Notes: a model not told the origin generated them from the letters alone. Shown: positions 1 to 7,221, counted from the stretch's first letter. The stretch: 23,434 nt of DNA from CAYOEZ01 sp964402955 (GCA_964402955.1 CAYOEZ010000052.1:1-23434), one strand, 5' to 3'. A program made the numbers and translations.

Positions 1-34
1 TTGTTAAGGTTCGCACCCAAAGTGCAGTATACAA

Positions 35-155
35 GGGCGGGTTTCTTACCCGCCGCATCCTGCCCTGCCCACACAACCTCTACGCCGCGCCCTTCGTAGG
101 GCGGGTTTCTTACCCGCCGCATCCCACCAGGCCCACACAGCCCCTACGCCGCGAC
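35..155. repeat. Two tandem copies (about 64-bp unit) of a GGCGGGT hairpin repeat
   Basis: A 26-nt sequence at 35-60 recurs exactly at 99-124, and the sequence after each copy (about 38 nt, ending near CTACGCCGCG) is also similar, giving a unit of about 64 bp. Each copy contains GGCGGGT-TTCTT-ACCCGCC, a 7-bp stem with a 5-nt loop (36-54 in copy 1). It lies just downstream of the minus-strand SGNH gene, so the hairpins could end that transcript, but neither strand shows a good T-tract. It looks like a dispersed intergenic repeat. Nothing else is visible in 1-143. Confidence 0.8.
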
Positions 156-749
156 CAGGGCGCTCAGATAGCCGGCGACAAACGCCGCCTGCAACTGCCG
201 CACCGGCTCCACATAGTGCACGTGATCCAGGTAAACATCGTCGCCCAACCTGGCCGTGAAGCTGAACAGGTCGATCGTGGCAACATCCCATTTGCGCATT
301 ACAGAGTCGGCGCTGCGATTGTACTCTTCCACATCCGCGGCATGGCGGTGGAATGCCTGCGAGCGGGCATTGTGGATGGCGTCGACCACAAGCGACGTGC
401 GTACCCAGATGACGTGCGCGGCCAGCGAGCGTGCCAGGGGGATAAACTGGCGCAGATTCTGTTCATACAGCAGCAGCGGAACCTGCTTTGCGCCCGTGGC
501 AGGGTCGGTCTTGATATCGTGTAGGCCGCAATTCAGCAGCAGATAGTCCCAGTGCAGGCCGCGCTCCTGGCAGGCACGTAGATAGCGTAGCATGAGTGAC
601 GAGTCGCCGCCGTTGGCGCCGTTTGGCTCGGCGGGGTCGCCGGGCATGCCCTCTTTGCGCGAGTAGTCGAGTATGCCGGTCAGGTACGTTAGCAGATAGG
701 GGCCGTAGTGCTGCGAAATGCTGTCGCCAACAACGTGCAGTGTGGGCAT
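144..749 (-). CDS. SGNH/GDSL-hydrolase-like protein
   Basis: The 201-residue protein has the SGNH block layout. Block I is V-V-G-D-S-I-S with the candidate nucleophile Ser10. A Gly-rich segment lies near G47-G48, an N-C-G-L-H-D segment carries Asn73, and block V is D-H-V-H at residues 175-178 with the Asp/His pair. These folds are esterases, lipases or acyltransferases acting on ester bonds; the substrate cannot be read from sequence. No signal peptide or membrane segment is seen, so it is probably cytoplasmic. The start is supported by AGGGAG about 7 nt upstream on the minus strand. It lies 21 nt downstream of the pentapeptide-repeat gene on the same strand, so the two are probably co-transcribed. 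The family call is good; the function is open. Confidence 0.75.
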   Translation of the reverse strand: MPTLHVVGDSISQHYGPYLLTYLTGILDYSRKEGMPGDPAEPNGANGGDSSLMLRYLRACQERGLHWDYLLLNCGLHDIKTDPATGAKQVPLLLYEQNLRQFIPLARSLAAHVIWVRTSLVVDAIHNARSQAFHRHAADVEEYNRSADSVMRKWDVATIDLFSFTARLGDDVYLDHVHYVEPVRQLQAAFVAGYLSALVAA

Positions 750-770
750 AGATTTCTCCCTATCCCTCTC

Positions 771-1391
771 TCACAATAGCCGTAACGCCTCTGACGGCGG
801 CTTGAAACCATCGGGCCATTTGGTGAAACTGTTGTAGCGGGCAAAGCGCAGGTCAGTGTCGGTCAGGTTGGCCAGGCGCAGGGTGGCCAACCGCAGATCG
901 GTCTCACGCAGGTCGGCGTCGGTCAGGTTGGCGCGGGTCAGATCAGCTTCCGTCAGGTCGACGCGGGTGAGCTCGGCGCCGGTCAAGTTGCAGCGCGTCA
1001 GCCTGGCCTCGGTCAGGTCGGCGCGTGTCAGGTCGGCCTCGGTCAGGTCAGCGCTGTCCAGTTTGGCCTCGATCATGTTGGCGCGGCGCAGGCTCGCCTT
1101 GGCTGCGATGGCGCCGCTCAGGTTGGCCTTGGCTAGGTTGGCGTTGTCCAGTGTCGCCTCGCTCAGGTCGGCCTTGGCCAGGTTGGCCCAACTCAGGTCG
1201 GCGTCGGAGAGGTCGGCGCGGGTCAAGTTCGCCCCGCTCAAGTCGGCCTGGGAGAGTTTGGCCCCGCTCAGGGCAGCCCCAAACAGGTCGCCTCCGCTGA
1301 AGTCGGGCCGGGCTTCGGGGTGGATGGCTCGCCAGCGATTCCAGACGTCCGCTCCCTGCTGTAGAGCATGCAGGTGCTCTTCATTCGCCAT
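771..1391 (-). CDS. Pentapeptide-repeat protein
   Basis: The 206-residue protein begins with a short helical-looking segment (about residues 1-28, with W17, R18 and W20). From about residue 30 to 185 it is an unbroken series of A(D/N)LXX pentapeptides such as ADLSG, ANLTR, ADLSD and ANLAK, about 30 copies. Such repeats fold into a right-handed quadrilateral beta helix. Known members include DNA-mimic gyrase protectors (Qnr, MfpA), but most have no assigned role and none is claimed here. There is no signal peptide. The ATG start has AGGAG about 6 nt upstream on the minus strand. The DNA is correspondingly repetitive (CAGGTCGGC and CAGGTTGGC units), which opens spurious frames on the other strand. 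It is the first gene of a minus-strand pair with the SGNH protein. Confidence 0.9.
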   Translation of the reverse strand: MANEEHLHALQQGADVWNRWRAIHPEARPDFSGGDLFGAALSGAKLSQADLSGANLTRADLSDADLSWANLAKADLSEATLDNANLAKANLSGAIAAKASLRRANMIEAKLDSADLTEADLTRADLTEARLTRCNLTGAELTRVDLTEADLTRANLTDADLRETDLRLATLRLANLTDTDLRFARYNSFTKWPDGFKPPSEALRLL

Positions 1392-1508
1392 TGTGTGCTC
1401 CTATTGCTAGCAAAGCCGGGTTGAGTGATGAACGTGTTATAGACACCGATTAGATTACCACAGATCACTTGTTGGCGCAAGGCGGGATTGGATAGCAACC
1501 ATCAAGCG

Positions 1509-1655
1509 TTTGCCACCGATGAACACGGATGGACACAGATTACTATTGTCCTATCCGTGCCTTTCCGCGTGCATCCGCGGCGAGCCATTGCTCTTTGCCA
1601 CAGATGGACACGGATGTTCTTGTCCTATCCGTGCCTTTCCGTGTGCATCCGCGGC
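1509..1655. repeat. Two copies of a CACGGAT/ATCCGTG intergenic repeat
   Basis: The 36-nt segments 1546-1581 and 1620-1655 differ at one base (CGCG versus CGTG). Both are preceded by related TTTGCCAC-CGATG/AGATG segments starting at 1509 and 1594. Copy 1 contains CACGGAT ... ATCCGTG and can fold into a hairpin. The period is about 74-85 bp. This 'ATCCGTGTNCATCCG' style is a recurrent small repeat in draft genomes of this kind; that is recalled, not searched. Confidence 0.8.
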
Positions 1656-1672
1656 AACTCTTTGCTCACGCC

Positions 1673-1701
1673 TGGACAAACGCCAGACGATGTTGTATAC
1701 T
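1673..1701 (+). promoter_or_regulatory. SigA-type promoter of the polysaccharide co-polymerase unit
   Basis: TGGACA (1673-1678), 17-bp spacer, TATACT (1696-1701). The predicted start near 1708 leaves about 23 nt to the ATG at 1731, with GGAGG at 1721-1725. Confidence 0.65.
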
Positions 1702-1730
1702 TCGCGCAAGGAGTAGCCAGGGAGGCAAGG

Positions 1731-2399
1731 ATGGAGTTGCGCCAATACGTCCGCATTGTGCTCAGACGGTGGTGGATTGTCGTGCTCTTACCTGTGCTCG
1801 TTGTTGCAGCCAGCTTTGTGCTCAGGTCGCCAGCGACGCACGGCGCCATCGCCAGCCTGCGCCTGACGGTTGGCATCGTCCCCGAAAACGGCGACGGCAA
1901 GTTCTACACCTACGACCGCTACTACTCCTGGCTGACTGCCGAGTACCTGGCCGATGACCTGAGCGAAGTAATCAAGAGCCGCGCGTTTGCCGATGACGTC
2001 AGCAAGCGCACGGGTGGCAGCGTCGCGCCGGGACAGATCCAGGGCGCAACCAACCCGCAGAAACAGCACCGACTCCTCACCGTGACCGTCAACGCCGCCA
2101 CAGAGCAGCAAGCAATGGAGATCGCCAACGCAATCGCCGACACCTTGCGCGAGAATGGCGGCAAGTACTTTGCCCAGCTTAGCGCACAGAATGCGGCGCT
2201 GGCAGTGATCGACCCACCGGCGCTGGTCCCTGTCGGTCCAAGCACACGCGAGAAGCTCGACCTGCCGCTGCGTGCACTCCTGGCTCTCGCTGCGGCCCTG
2301 GGGATCGCTTTCTTGCTCGACTATCTGGATGACTCGGTGCGCGCCACCGACGACATCGAAGGTATGGGCATGGTCGTGCTGGGCGAGATTCCGAAGTGA
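1731..2399 (+). CDS. Wzz/YveK-like polysaccharide co-polymerase, paralog 1
   Basis: The 222-residue protein has the two-helix topology of chain-length determinants. A short cytoplasmic start (MELRQYVRIVLRRWW) leads into TM1 (about residues 15-32). An extracytoplasmic domain of about 150 residues follows, ending in a Pro-rich stretch (DPPALVPVGP). TM2 lies at about 185-200, and the cytoplasmic tail is D-Y-L-D-D-S-V-R-A-T-D-D-I-E ... G-E-I-P-K. That tail is the conserved juxtamembrane segment that in Gram-positive-type systems contacts the tyrosine kinase. The start at 1731 is chosen over upstream codons because GGAGG sits at 1721-1725 and upstream sequence is repeat. It is first of three paralogs and a kinase in one unit. 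Confidence 0.85.
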   Translation: MELRQYVRIVLRRWWIVVLLPVLVVAASFVLRSPATHGAIASLRLTVGIVPENGDGKFYTYDRYYSWLTAEYLADDLSEVIKSRAFADDVSKRTGGSVAPGQIQGATNPQKQHRLLTVTVNAATEQQAMEIANAIADTLRENGGKYFAQLSAQNAALAVIDPPALVPVGPSTREKLDLPLRALLALAAALGIAFLLDYLDDSVRATDDIEGMGMVVLGEIPK

Positions 2400-2420
2400 G
2401 AAGAGTGTCCTGGAGACCAC

Positions 2421-3095
2421 ATGTGTATTAAGGACTTTCTGAACATATTCGTCAAGCGCGGCTGGCTGATTCTGATCTTTGCTGTGGCCACGGCCCTGGG
2501 GGCCATCGTCGTCAGCAAGATGCAGGAGCCGGCCTGGCGCGTTTCCGTGCGCATCGCTGTGACGCCGGCCCGCGCCGACATGAGCCTCAGCGAGACGATC
2601 AACCGCCTGCTGCGCAACTATGGCGAGCACCTGACCACGCGGCGCATGGCGCAGATCGCCATCGACCGCCTGCGCCTGCAAGACAAAGACCCGAGTATGA
2701 CCGCCGACAAGCTACGCAAAGAGCTGCGCGTCAGCGCTCAAATGGGCAGCTACACACTGCAGCTCGATGTCGAAGACCGCGATCCCAACCGTGCCTGGGA
2801 CGTTGCCAATGTCCTCGCTACTGTCTTTGTCGAAGAGCAGCGCCAGAAGATGGCCGATATTGACCCGCGCGACCGCTTGCAGGCGTCAGTCATGGATCGC
2901 CCCGCCTGGGCCCGCCAGATTCGGCCCAAGACAAAGACCAACGCTCTGGGTGGGGGCGTTCTGGGCCTTCTCATCGGGGCGATTGTTGTCGTAGCCTGGG
3001 AGCTTCTCGATACCTCGCTCAAGACCATCGAACAGACCGAAAGGGTGACCGGCCTGCCGGTCATCGGCGCCATTCCGCCAGTGAGCAACGCATGA
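2421..3095 (+). CDS. Wzz/YveK-like polysaccharide co-polymerase, paralog 2
   Basis: The 224-residue protein has the same layout as its neighbours. Its N-terminus is CIKDFLNIFVKRGW, with TM1 at about residues 15-32, an extracytoplasmic helical domain, TM2 at about 182-200, and the tail W-E-L-L-D-T-S-L-K-T-I-E-Q-T-E ... G-A-I-P-P. Compared with paralogs 1 and 3, the tail acidic pair DD has become DT. GGAG lies 5 nt before the ATG. It starts 21 nt after paralog 1 and overlaps paralog 3 by the 4-nt ATGA, so translation of the pair is probably coupled. Its likely role is to control length or export of a surface polysaccharide with the kinase at 3778. Confidence 0.85.
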   Translation: MCIKDFLNIFVKRGWLILIFAVATALGAIVVSKMQEPAWRVSVRIAVTPARADMSLSETINRLLRNYGEHLTTRRMAQIAIDRLRLQDKDPSMTADKLRKELRVSAQMGSYTLQLDVEDRDPNRAWDVANVLATVFVEEQRQKMADIDPRDRLQASVMDRPAWARQIRPKTKTNALGGGVLGLLIGAIVVVAWELLDTSLKTIEQTERVTGLPVIGAIPPVSNA

Positions 3096-3757
3096 ACACA
3101 ATGACATCTCAAGACTACCTGAAAATCCTGACCAAACGCTGGTGGCTGATCGGTCTCTCGCTGCTGATTGGACTCGTGGGTGGTCTGGCCTTGACCCTGA
3201 TCATGACACCCATGTACCGCTCGTCGATTAAGATCTCGGTTAATCCCTCCCGGCCCGAGTTCGGAACGGCGCTGACCATCAACAACCTGCTCAGTAACTT
3301 CAGCTTGCAACTGACAACCGTCAGGTTGGCGCAGGATGTGGTCGATCAGCTTCGCCTGGACATTGCACCAGAGGCGCTTGTCGGGCGCGTCAAAGTGACG
3401 CCGCAACAAGACAACTTCATGCTGCTTGTCGAGGCCGACAATCCCGATCCACGCGCTGCCGAGCGCATCGCCACGACGCTAGCCTCCCTCTTTGTCAACC
3501 AATACTCGGCGGCCAACGCGGAAGCGCCCCGCCAGGACCGCATCGATGTGTCGCTCCTTGACGACGCCGAGCCGGCCAAACTCAACCGGCCACGCGCCGA
3601 GATCAACATCGCCGCGGGAGCGTTGGCAGGCCTGCTCATGGGCATCGTTGTTGTCTTTGTCCTCGAATACCTGGATGATACAATCAAGACCGTCGAAGAT
3701 ATCGAGTCGGTCATGTCGATGCGAACAGTCGGGACAATACCCGCAAGCAAGATGTGA
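3092..3757 (+). CDS. Wzz/YveK-like polysaccharide co-polymerase, paralog 3
   Basis: The 221-residue protein begins MNTMTSQDYLKILTKRWW. TM1 lies at about residues 19-38, the extracytoplasmic domain includes a P-A-K-L-N-R-P motif before TM2 (about 170-190), and the tail is E-Y-L-D-D-T-I-K-T-V-E-D-I-E ... G-T-I-P. This tail is closest to the textbook YveK/CapA form. The ATG overlaps the previous stop (ATGA); a second in-frame ATG at 3101 is possible. All three paralogs share length and topology but differ clearly in sequence, so the duplication is not recent. Confidence 0.87.
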   Translation: MNTMTSQDYLKILTKRWWLIGLSLLIGLVGGLALTLIMTPMYRSSIKISVNPSRPEFGTALTINNLLSNFSLQLTTVRLAQDVVDQLRLDIAPEALVGRVKVTPQQDNFMLLVEADNPDPRAAERIATTLASLFVNQYSAANAEAPRQDRIDVSLLDDAEPAKLNRPRAEINIAAGALAGLLMGIVVVFVLEYLDDTIKTVEDIESVMSMRTVGTIPASKM

Positions 3758-3777
3758 GTTGTACACGAGGAGAACCC

Positions 3778-4443
3778 GTGAGCGCAACATCAGTAGCAGC
3801 ACAGCCCCTGATCACACTGAGTGATCCCCGCTCGCCGGCTAGCGAAGCCTATCGCACCTTGCGCACGAACCTGCAGTTTTCCAGCCTCGACAAGCCAGTC
3901 CATACCATCTTGATCACCGGTGTGGAGGCAGGCGACGGCAAGAGCACGACCCTGGCCAACCTGGCCGTTGTACTGGCCCAGGGCGGCAAGCGTGTTGTGG
4001 TGGTCGATTGCGACTTGCGACGGCCCACGCTGCACAAAGTCTTTGGCGTGAGCAGTGAGCCCGGGCTGACCAACGCTATCCTCGACAGCGCCGGCGCTCT
4101 GGCACTGCAGGCAACACCGGTCGAGGGGCTGCGACTGCTGGCCAGCGGCCCGCTCCCCCCCAACCCGTCCGAGTTGCTTGGCGCCCGCCGTTTTGAGGAA
4201 ATCCTCGCCGGCCTGGCCAAAGAGTCCGACATGGTTCTGCTCGATGCTCCGCCGATCGTTGCGGTCAGCGATGCATGTGTGCTGGCCACCAAAGTGGACG
4301 GCGTGATTCTGGTCGTCAATGCCGGCAAGACCAAGCGCGACCTGGCTCGCCGCGCCCGCTCATTGCTCGAAAAGGTCAACGCCCACATCCTGGGCGTCGT
4401 CCTCAACAACGCGCCGGTCGAACACAATATGTACACCTACTAA
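3778..4443 (+). CDS. CpsD/CapB-family tyrosine autokinase (BY-kinase)
   Basis: The 221-residue cytoplasmic P-loop protein carries the BY-kinase signatures. They are an E-A-Y-R-T-L-R oligomerisation motif (residues 23-29, EX2RX2R), Walker A in T-G-V-E-A-G-D-G-K-S-T (47-57), Walker A' V-V-V-V-D-C-D (73-79) and Walker B L-L-D-A-P-P (154-159). Such kinases cycle between an octameric ring and phosphorylated monomers and act with the membrane co-polymerases encoded just upstream. The C-terminal Tyr cluster is minimal, only M-Y-T-Y at the extreme end. I chose the GTG at 3778 because GAGGAG ends 5 nt before it; an in-frame ATG at 3754 lies further upstream. Three stop codons in tandem follow. No polymerase or transferase gene is adjacent. 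Confidence 0.88.
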   Translation: MSATSVAAQPLITLSDPRSPASEAYRTLRTNLQFSSLDKPVHTILITGVEAGDGKSTTLANLAVVLAQGGKRVVVVDCDLRRPTLHKVFGVSSEPGLTNAILDSAGALALQATPVEGLRLLASGPLPPNPSELLGARRFEEILAGLAKESDMVLLDAPPIVAVSDACVLATKVDGVILVVNAGKTKRDLARRARSLLEKVNAHILGVVLNNAPVEHNMYTY

Positions 4444-4474
4444 TAATAGGCGTGCCCAAAAGCACGAATTATCG

Positions 4475-4503
4475 TTGACGTGTTAGATACAGTATGATAT
4501 ACT
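4475..4503 (+). promoter_or_regulatory. SigA-type promoter of the atp operon
   Basis: TTGACG (4475-4480), 17-bp spacer, TATACT (4498-4503). The predicted start falls near 4510, which is the first base of the hairpin at 4510-4541. The first gene begins at 4556. Confidence 0.75.
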
Positions 4504-4509
4504 CCGTTT

Positions 4510-4541
4510 CCGAGGTCAGTCTCTCTGATCTCGGTTTTTTT
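4510..4541 (+). terminator. Terminator-like hairpin in the atp operon leader
   Basis: The arms 4510-4519 and 4525-4534 form a 10-bp stem (one G-U pair) with loop TCTCT, followed by seven T (4535-4541). It has the shape of an intrinsic terminator but lies between the atp promoter and the ribosome binding site GGAGGAG (4543-4549). It may end the upstream kinase unit, act as an attenuator, or protect the 5' end of the atp mRNA. Confidence 0.75.
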
Positions 4542-4555
4542 CGGAGGAGCAGGCC

Positions 4556-4804
4556 ATGCAGCAGTCGCCGCGATCCGTGGCGTTGCGAACTGCCGGCGTC
4601 GTCCTGATCGCTCTGGGACTGGTGGTTGCCGGAATCCTGGTCGACAGCCTGACCGGTTTTGGCCCGGTGGCCACGTTTGGCTCGCTAGTCATCGCCGTCG
4701 TTTTCGGCACAGTCATGATCCTGGTCATCGTTCTTGCGTCATTCCCGAAAGTAACGGACAAACAGCAGTCAGACCCGGCAGACGTGAAAAGACAGGGAAG
4801 CTGA
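4556..4804 (+). CDS. atpZ: AtpZ/AtpI-like small membrane protein
   Basis: The 82-residue protein has two hydrophobic helices (about residues 10-30 and 38-62) joined by a short loop. The segment G-I-L-V-D-S-L-T-G-F-G-P matches the G-x-x-L-D-x-x-x-G-x-x-P pattern of AtpZ-type proteins (ATPase gene 1 family). The C-terminal tail is polar and charged. Such proteins are encoded at the head of atp operons; proposed roles are assistance in c-ring/Fo assembly and Mg/Ca transport, and these remain debated. The ATG is preceded by GGAGGAG 6 nt upstream. It is the first gene after the atp promoter and lies 41 nt ahead of atpB. The identification rests on position and the loop motif, so the symbol is tentative. 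Confidence 0.7.
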   Translation: MQQSPRSVALRTAGVVLIALGLVVAGILVDSLTGFGPVATFGSLVIAVVFGTVMILVIVLASFPKVTDKQQSDPADVKRQGS

Positions 4805-4845
4805 GCCAGTTAGCCATCACTTGTCATCGGTTTGGGGGGTAAGTC

Positions 4846-5778
4846 ATGTCCGGACGACAACAAACGATTGTCAAGATTCTCCTTGCACTGGCGATTCTTG
4901 TGGCCTTGGGACTGGCGTTTCCCGTCAAGCCGCTGCCAACGATCGAGGGCGGTCCCAAGGCAGTTCTGTTGGCGCATTCGTCGTTCCCCATCTCCAACAG
5001 CATGTTGCTGTCGTGGATCGTCACGCTTGTCTTGATCCTGCTCACCTACTTTGCCACGCACCGCATGCAGACGATTCCTTCCGGTGTGCAGAACCTGATG
5101 GAGGCTGTGATCGAAGCCATCCACGGCCTGGTGTCCGATATGGCTGGTGAGCGCGGCAAGCGCTTTTTTCCATTTGTAGCGACCATTTTCCTCTACGTCG
5201 TCTTGAGCAACTGGCTGGGACTCATCCCTGGCGTCGGGCCGATCGGCGTCAAAGAGACCGTGATCGAAAACGGCCATGCGCAACAGATCATCATTCCCTT
5301 CTTGCGCTCGCCATCGGCAGACCTCAACACCACGGTGGCGCTGGCTATCATCTCGGTGCTCATGACGCAAATCTTCGCCATCATGGCACTGGGCGTGTTC
5401 AGCTACGGCGCCAAGTGGTTCAATGTCCGCAAGTGGGGCACGCTTGTTCTGGCGCTGTTGGGGCGACGACCGCGCAAAGGTTTGGCCGGTCTCTTCCTGT
5501 GGGGGTTCATCGACATCTTTGTCGGTCTGGTTGAGCTCTTCAGCGAGGTCATGAAACTGATCACGTTTAGCTTCCGGTTGTTTGGCAATATTTTCGCCGG
5601 CGAAGTCATTCTGATCGTCATGGCCTATCTCTTTGCCCAGTTCTTACCGCTGCCGTTCTACGCTCTCGAGCTCTTCGTTGGTTTCATCCAGGCATTCGTC
5701 TTTGCGATGCTCACCCTGGCTTTCATGAGCATGGCGACAGTGCAACACGGCGGCGCCGAAAGCCACGCTCAACACTGA
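4846..5778 (+). CDS. atpB: ATP synthase Fo subunit a
   Basis: The 310-residue membrane protein forms the proton half-channels beside the c-ring. Visible landmarks are P-S-A-D-L-N-T-T (residues 156-163), the essential arginine R244 in S-F-R-L-F-G-N-I-F-A-G-E, and the conserved Gln Q282 in E-L-F-V-G-F-I-Q-A-F-V-F. About five to six membrane segments are predicted, with an N-terminal one at about 8-25. The C-terminus ends in a His-containing tail. The length is somewhat above that of compact bacterial a subunits. The ribosome site is only a G run (4835-4840) ahead of the ATG, so the start is probable but not certain. It lies between the atpZ-like gene and atpE. Confidence 0.95.
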   Translation: MSGRQQTIVKILLALAILVALGLAFPVKPLPTIEGGPKAVLLAHSSFPISNSMLLSWIVTLVLILLTYFATHRMQTIPSGVQNLMEAVIEAIHGLVSDMAGERGKRFFPFVATIFLYVVLSNWLGLIPGVGPIGVKETVIENGHAQQIIIPFLRSPSADLNTTVALAIISVLMTQIFAIMALGVFSYGAKWFNVRKWGTLVLALLGRRPRKGLAGLFLWGFIDIFVGLVELFSEVMKLITFSFRLFGNIFAGEVILIVMAYLFAQFLPLPFYALELFVGFIQAFVFAMLTLAFMSMATVQHGGAESHAQH

Positions 5779-5833
5779 TCCTGCTCATCATGCTGTCGTC
5801 TGTACATTATTCTGTCGAGGGAGGATAGTTATC

Positions 5834-6079
5834 ATGGATGCGAATTCCGCTCGCCTGCTCGCCACCGGTCTTGCTGTCGGTTTGGGCATGCTCGGCCCCG
5901 GTATTGGTATCGGTATCCTCGTTAATGCTGCCCTCAACGCCATCGGGCGTAACCCTGAGACGGCAGGGACCATCCAGATCAATATGCTTCTTGGTATCGT
6001 GTTCGTGGAAGCCCTCGGCATTCTGGCCTTCGTTGTCTCCATGATGCTTGGTCTGGGTATTTTCGGCGGAAAAGCCTAA
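5834..6079 (+). CDS. atpE: ATP synthase Fo subunit c
   Basis: The 81-residue hairpin proteolipid forms the rotor ring. TM1 has a Gly-rich helix-packing motif (G16, G18, G21, G23, G25, G27), the polar loop is R-N-P-E (39-42), and the ion-binding carboxylate is E59 in G-I-V-F-V-E-A-L-G. Residues that make Na+ rings are absent: the TM1 Gln position is I26 and the Ser after the Glu is A60. The enzyme is therefore most likely H+-coupled (inference from known Na+ motifs). A strong ribosome site, GAGGGAGGA, lies about 8 nt before the ATG, fitting the high copy number needed for this subunit. A small hairpin follows the stop codon. Confidence 0.97.
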   Translation: MDANSARLLATGLAVGLGMLGPGIGIGILVNAALNAIGRNPETAGTIQINMLLGIVFVEALGILAFVVSMMLGLGIFGGKA

Positions 6080-6092
6080 GCGAGCAACTCGC
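6080..6092 (+). other. Small hairpin directly after the atpE stop codon
   Basis: GCGAG-CAA-CTCGC forms a 5-bp stem with a 3-nt loop starting at the first base after TAA. It may define or protect an mRNA 3' end and help raise subunit c over its neighbours. The stem is short, so this is tentative. Confidence 0.35.
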
Positions 6093-6174
6093 TGTTCATC
6101 CAGCGCACAGGCGCGGCGCGTCCTATCGCTTGCGGCGCGGCCCGGGCTGGAACGACAGACAAGGGGGGCTGTAC

Positions 6175-6672
6175 GTGGAACAATTAGGAATCGACGGACG
6201 ATGGTTCTTGTCGCAACTCGTGAACTTCATCGTCTTGCTGATCATCTTGCAACGCTTTCTCTACAAGCCGATGCTCAAGATGCTGGGCGATCGGCAAGAG
6301 CGTATCCGCGAGAGTATGGACTATGCGGAACGGGTCAAGAAGGAAGCGGAACGGGCGGAGCTAGACTACGCCAAGAGAATTGATGCAGCCGATCAGGAAG
6401 CGGCCGCCATCATCACGGCTGCCCGGCAAATGGCCAAAGACGAGGCCGATAAGATCGTGGCCGGCGCGCGCGGCGACGCCGAACGCCTGATGCAGCAAGA
6501 AAAGCAAAAGGTGGAGTACGAGCGCAAGCGGGCGATGGATGATGCGCGCAAGGATGTCGAGGATCTTGCCCTCAAAGCCGCCGAACGCCTGCTGGGCAAT
6601 ACCCTGGGCGATGAGGTAACACAGCGTCGCGTCGTACAGGACTTCTTGGCAGAGACCGGCAAGTTCAACTAA
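6175..6672 (+). CDS. atpF: ATP synthase Fo subunit b
   Basis: The 165-residue protein is the peripheral stalk. It has one N-terminal membrane helix (about residues 9-26, W-F-L-S-Q-L-V-N-F-I-V-L-L-I-I-L), followed by the conserved K-P-M-L-K-M-L-G-D-R-Q-E-R-I segment. A long charged coiled coil rich in E, K, R and A then runs to near the end. The start is the GTG at 6175, preceded by AGGGGGG (6161-6167). An upstream TTG at 6130 would add a non-conserved Arg/Gly-rich leader and is rejected. It follows atpE by 95 nt and precedes atpH by 30 nt. Only one b-type gene is present (no b'). Confidence 0.93.
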   Translation: MEQLGIDGRWFLSQLVNFIVLLIILQRFLYKPMLKMLGDRQERIRESMDYAERVKKEAERAELDYAKRIDAADQEAAAIITAARQMAKDEADKIVAGARGDAERLMQQEKQKVEYERKRAMDDARKDVEDLALKAAERLLGNTLGDEVTQRRVVQDFLAETGKFN

Positions 6673-6702
6673 CTGTGCTGCGCCCACAGTAGGGAGTTGT
6701 AC

Positions 6703-7221
6703 ATGGCACAAGAACGCACCGCACACATCTACGCGCAAGCCCTGCTCGAGTTGGCGACCGAACCGTGGCTGAAGGGCCTGCGCCTGGCCAATCGTCGCCT
6801 GCGTGAGCAGAGCCTGGTTGCGCGCCTGGAAGATCCGGCGATCCCTATGGCCGACAAGACGAATCTATTGATGAGTGCCCTGGGAGATACTCCCCCCCAG
6901 GTCAACGTGTTTGTGCGCTCCCTGGTCAACGACGGCGAGCTCAATAAGCTGGACGCGATCGTTGCTGAGTTTGAAACTCTGATTGTTCGTCGTAGCCAGT
7001 ATGTTCTTGCCCACGTCAGGAGCGCCGTCCCTCTGCGGGCCGATGAGAAGAAGACTCTGGAAGAGAACCTGGCGCGGCGCTTTGGCGCCACTCTGGAGGC
7101 CGAGTATGAGGTTGACCCCTCGCTACTCGGCGGCGTCGTTGTACGCGTCGGCGATGAGGTGATTGACGGCAGCCTGGCCGGCAAGCTCTCCGTGCTGCGC
7201 GGACGTCTGGCAGCCTCGTAG
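6703..7221 (+). CDS. atpH: ATP synthase F1 subunit delta
   Basis: The 172-residue cytoplasmic protein joins the b stalk to the top of F1. The N-terminal helical domain begins R-T-A-H-I-Y-A-Q-A-L-L-E-L-A. The C-terminal domain carries the family signature D-P-S-L-L-G-G-V-V-V-R-V-G-D-E-V-I-D-G-S near residues 140-160, followed by L-A-G-K-L-S-V-L-R-G-R-L. The ATG at 6703 has AGGGAG 6 nt upstream; a TTG two codons earlier is unlikely. The length is normal for the family. It lies between atpF and atpA. Confidence 0.93.
   Translation: MAQERTAHIYAQALLELATEPWLKGLRLANRRLREQSLVARLEDPAIPMADKTNLLMSALGDTPPQVNVFVRSLVNDGELNKLDAIVAEFETLIVRRSQYVLAHVRSAVPLRADEKKTLEENLARRFGATLEAEYEVDPSLLGGVVVRVGDEVIDGSLAGKLSVLRGRLAAS

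Larger units (their letters stand above)
1392..1730. other. 339-bp intergenic region between divergent units
   Basis: It separates the minus-strand pentapeptide gene from the plus-strand polysaccharide unit. It holds two copies of a dispersed repeat (1509-1581 and 1594-1655), a plus-strand promoter (1673-1701) and a ribosome binding site (GGAGG at 1721-1725). A TATAAC-like minus-strand box (about 1436-1441) could serve the pentapeptide gene, but I see no good -35 for it. A reading frame open through the repeats is not treated as coding. Confidence 0.7.

Noticed and set aside
35..155. CRISPR-like repeat pair
   Set aside because: There are only two copies, the spacers are themselves similar, and no cas genes are near; it is a tandem hairpin repeat.
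856..1410. Plus-strand open frame of 184 codons opposite the pentapeptide gene
   Set aside because: It is the repetitive complement of A(D/N)LXX codons, giving an Arg/Ser/Ala-rich protein with no real features.
1488..1730. N-terminal extension of the first co-polymerase from 1488
   Set aside because: The extension is encoded by two dispersed repeat copies, while GGAGG and the family-typical start M-E-L-R-Q-Y lie at 1731.
1788..2681. Open frame of 297 codons on the minus strand across the first two co-polymerase genes
   Set aside because: It is a shadow of two overlapping real genes, with low-complexity composition and no recognisable motif.
4475..4498. TTGACG with TATGAT (4493-4498) as promoter
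   Set aside because: The spacer would be 12 bp. TATACT at 4498-4503 gives 17 bp and is preferred.
5834..6079. Sodium-type c-ring
   Set aside because: The Gln in TM1 and the Ser next to the Glu that form Na+ sites are I26 and A60 here, so a proton ring is more likely.
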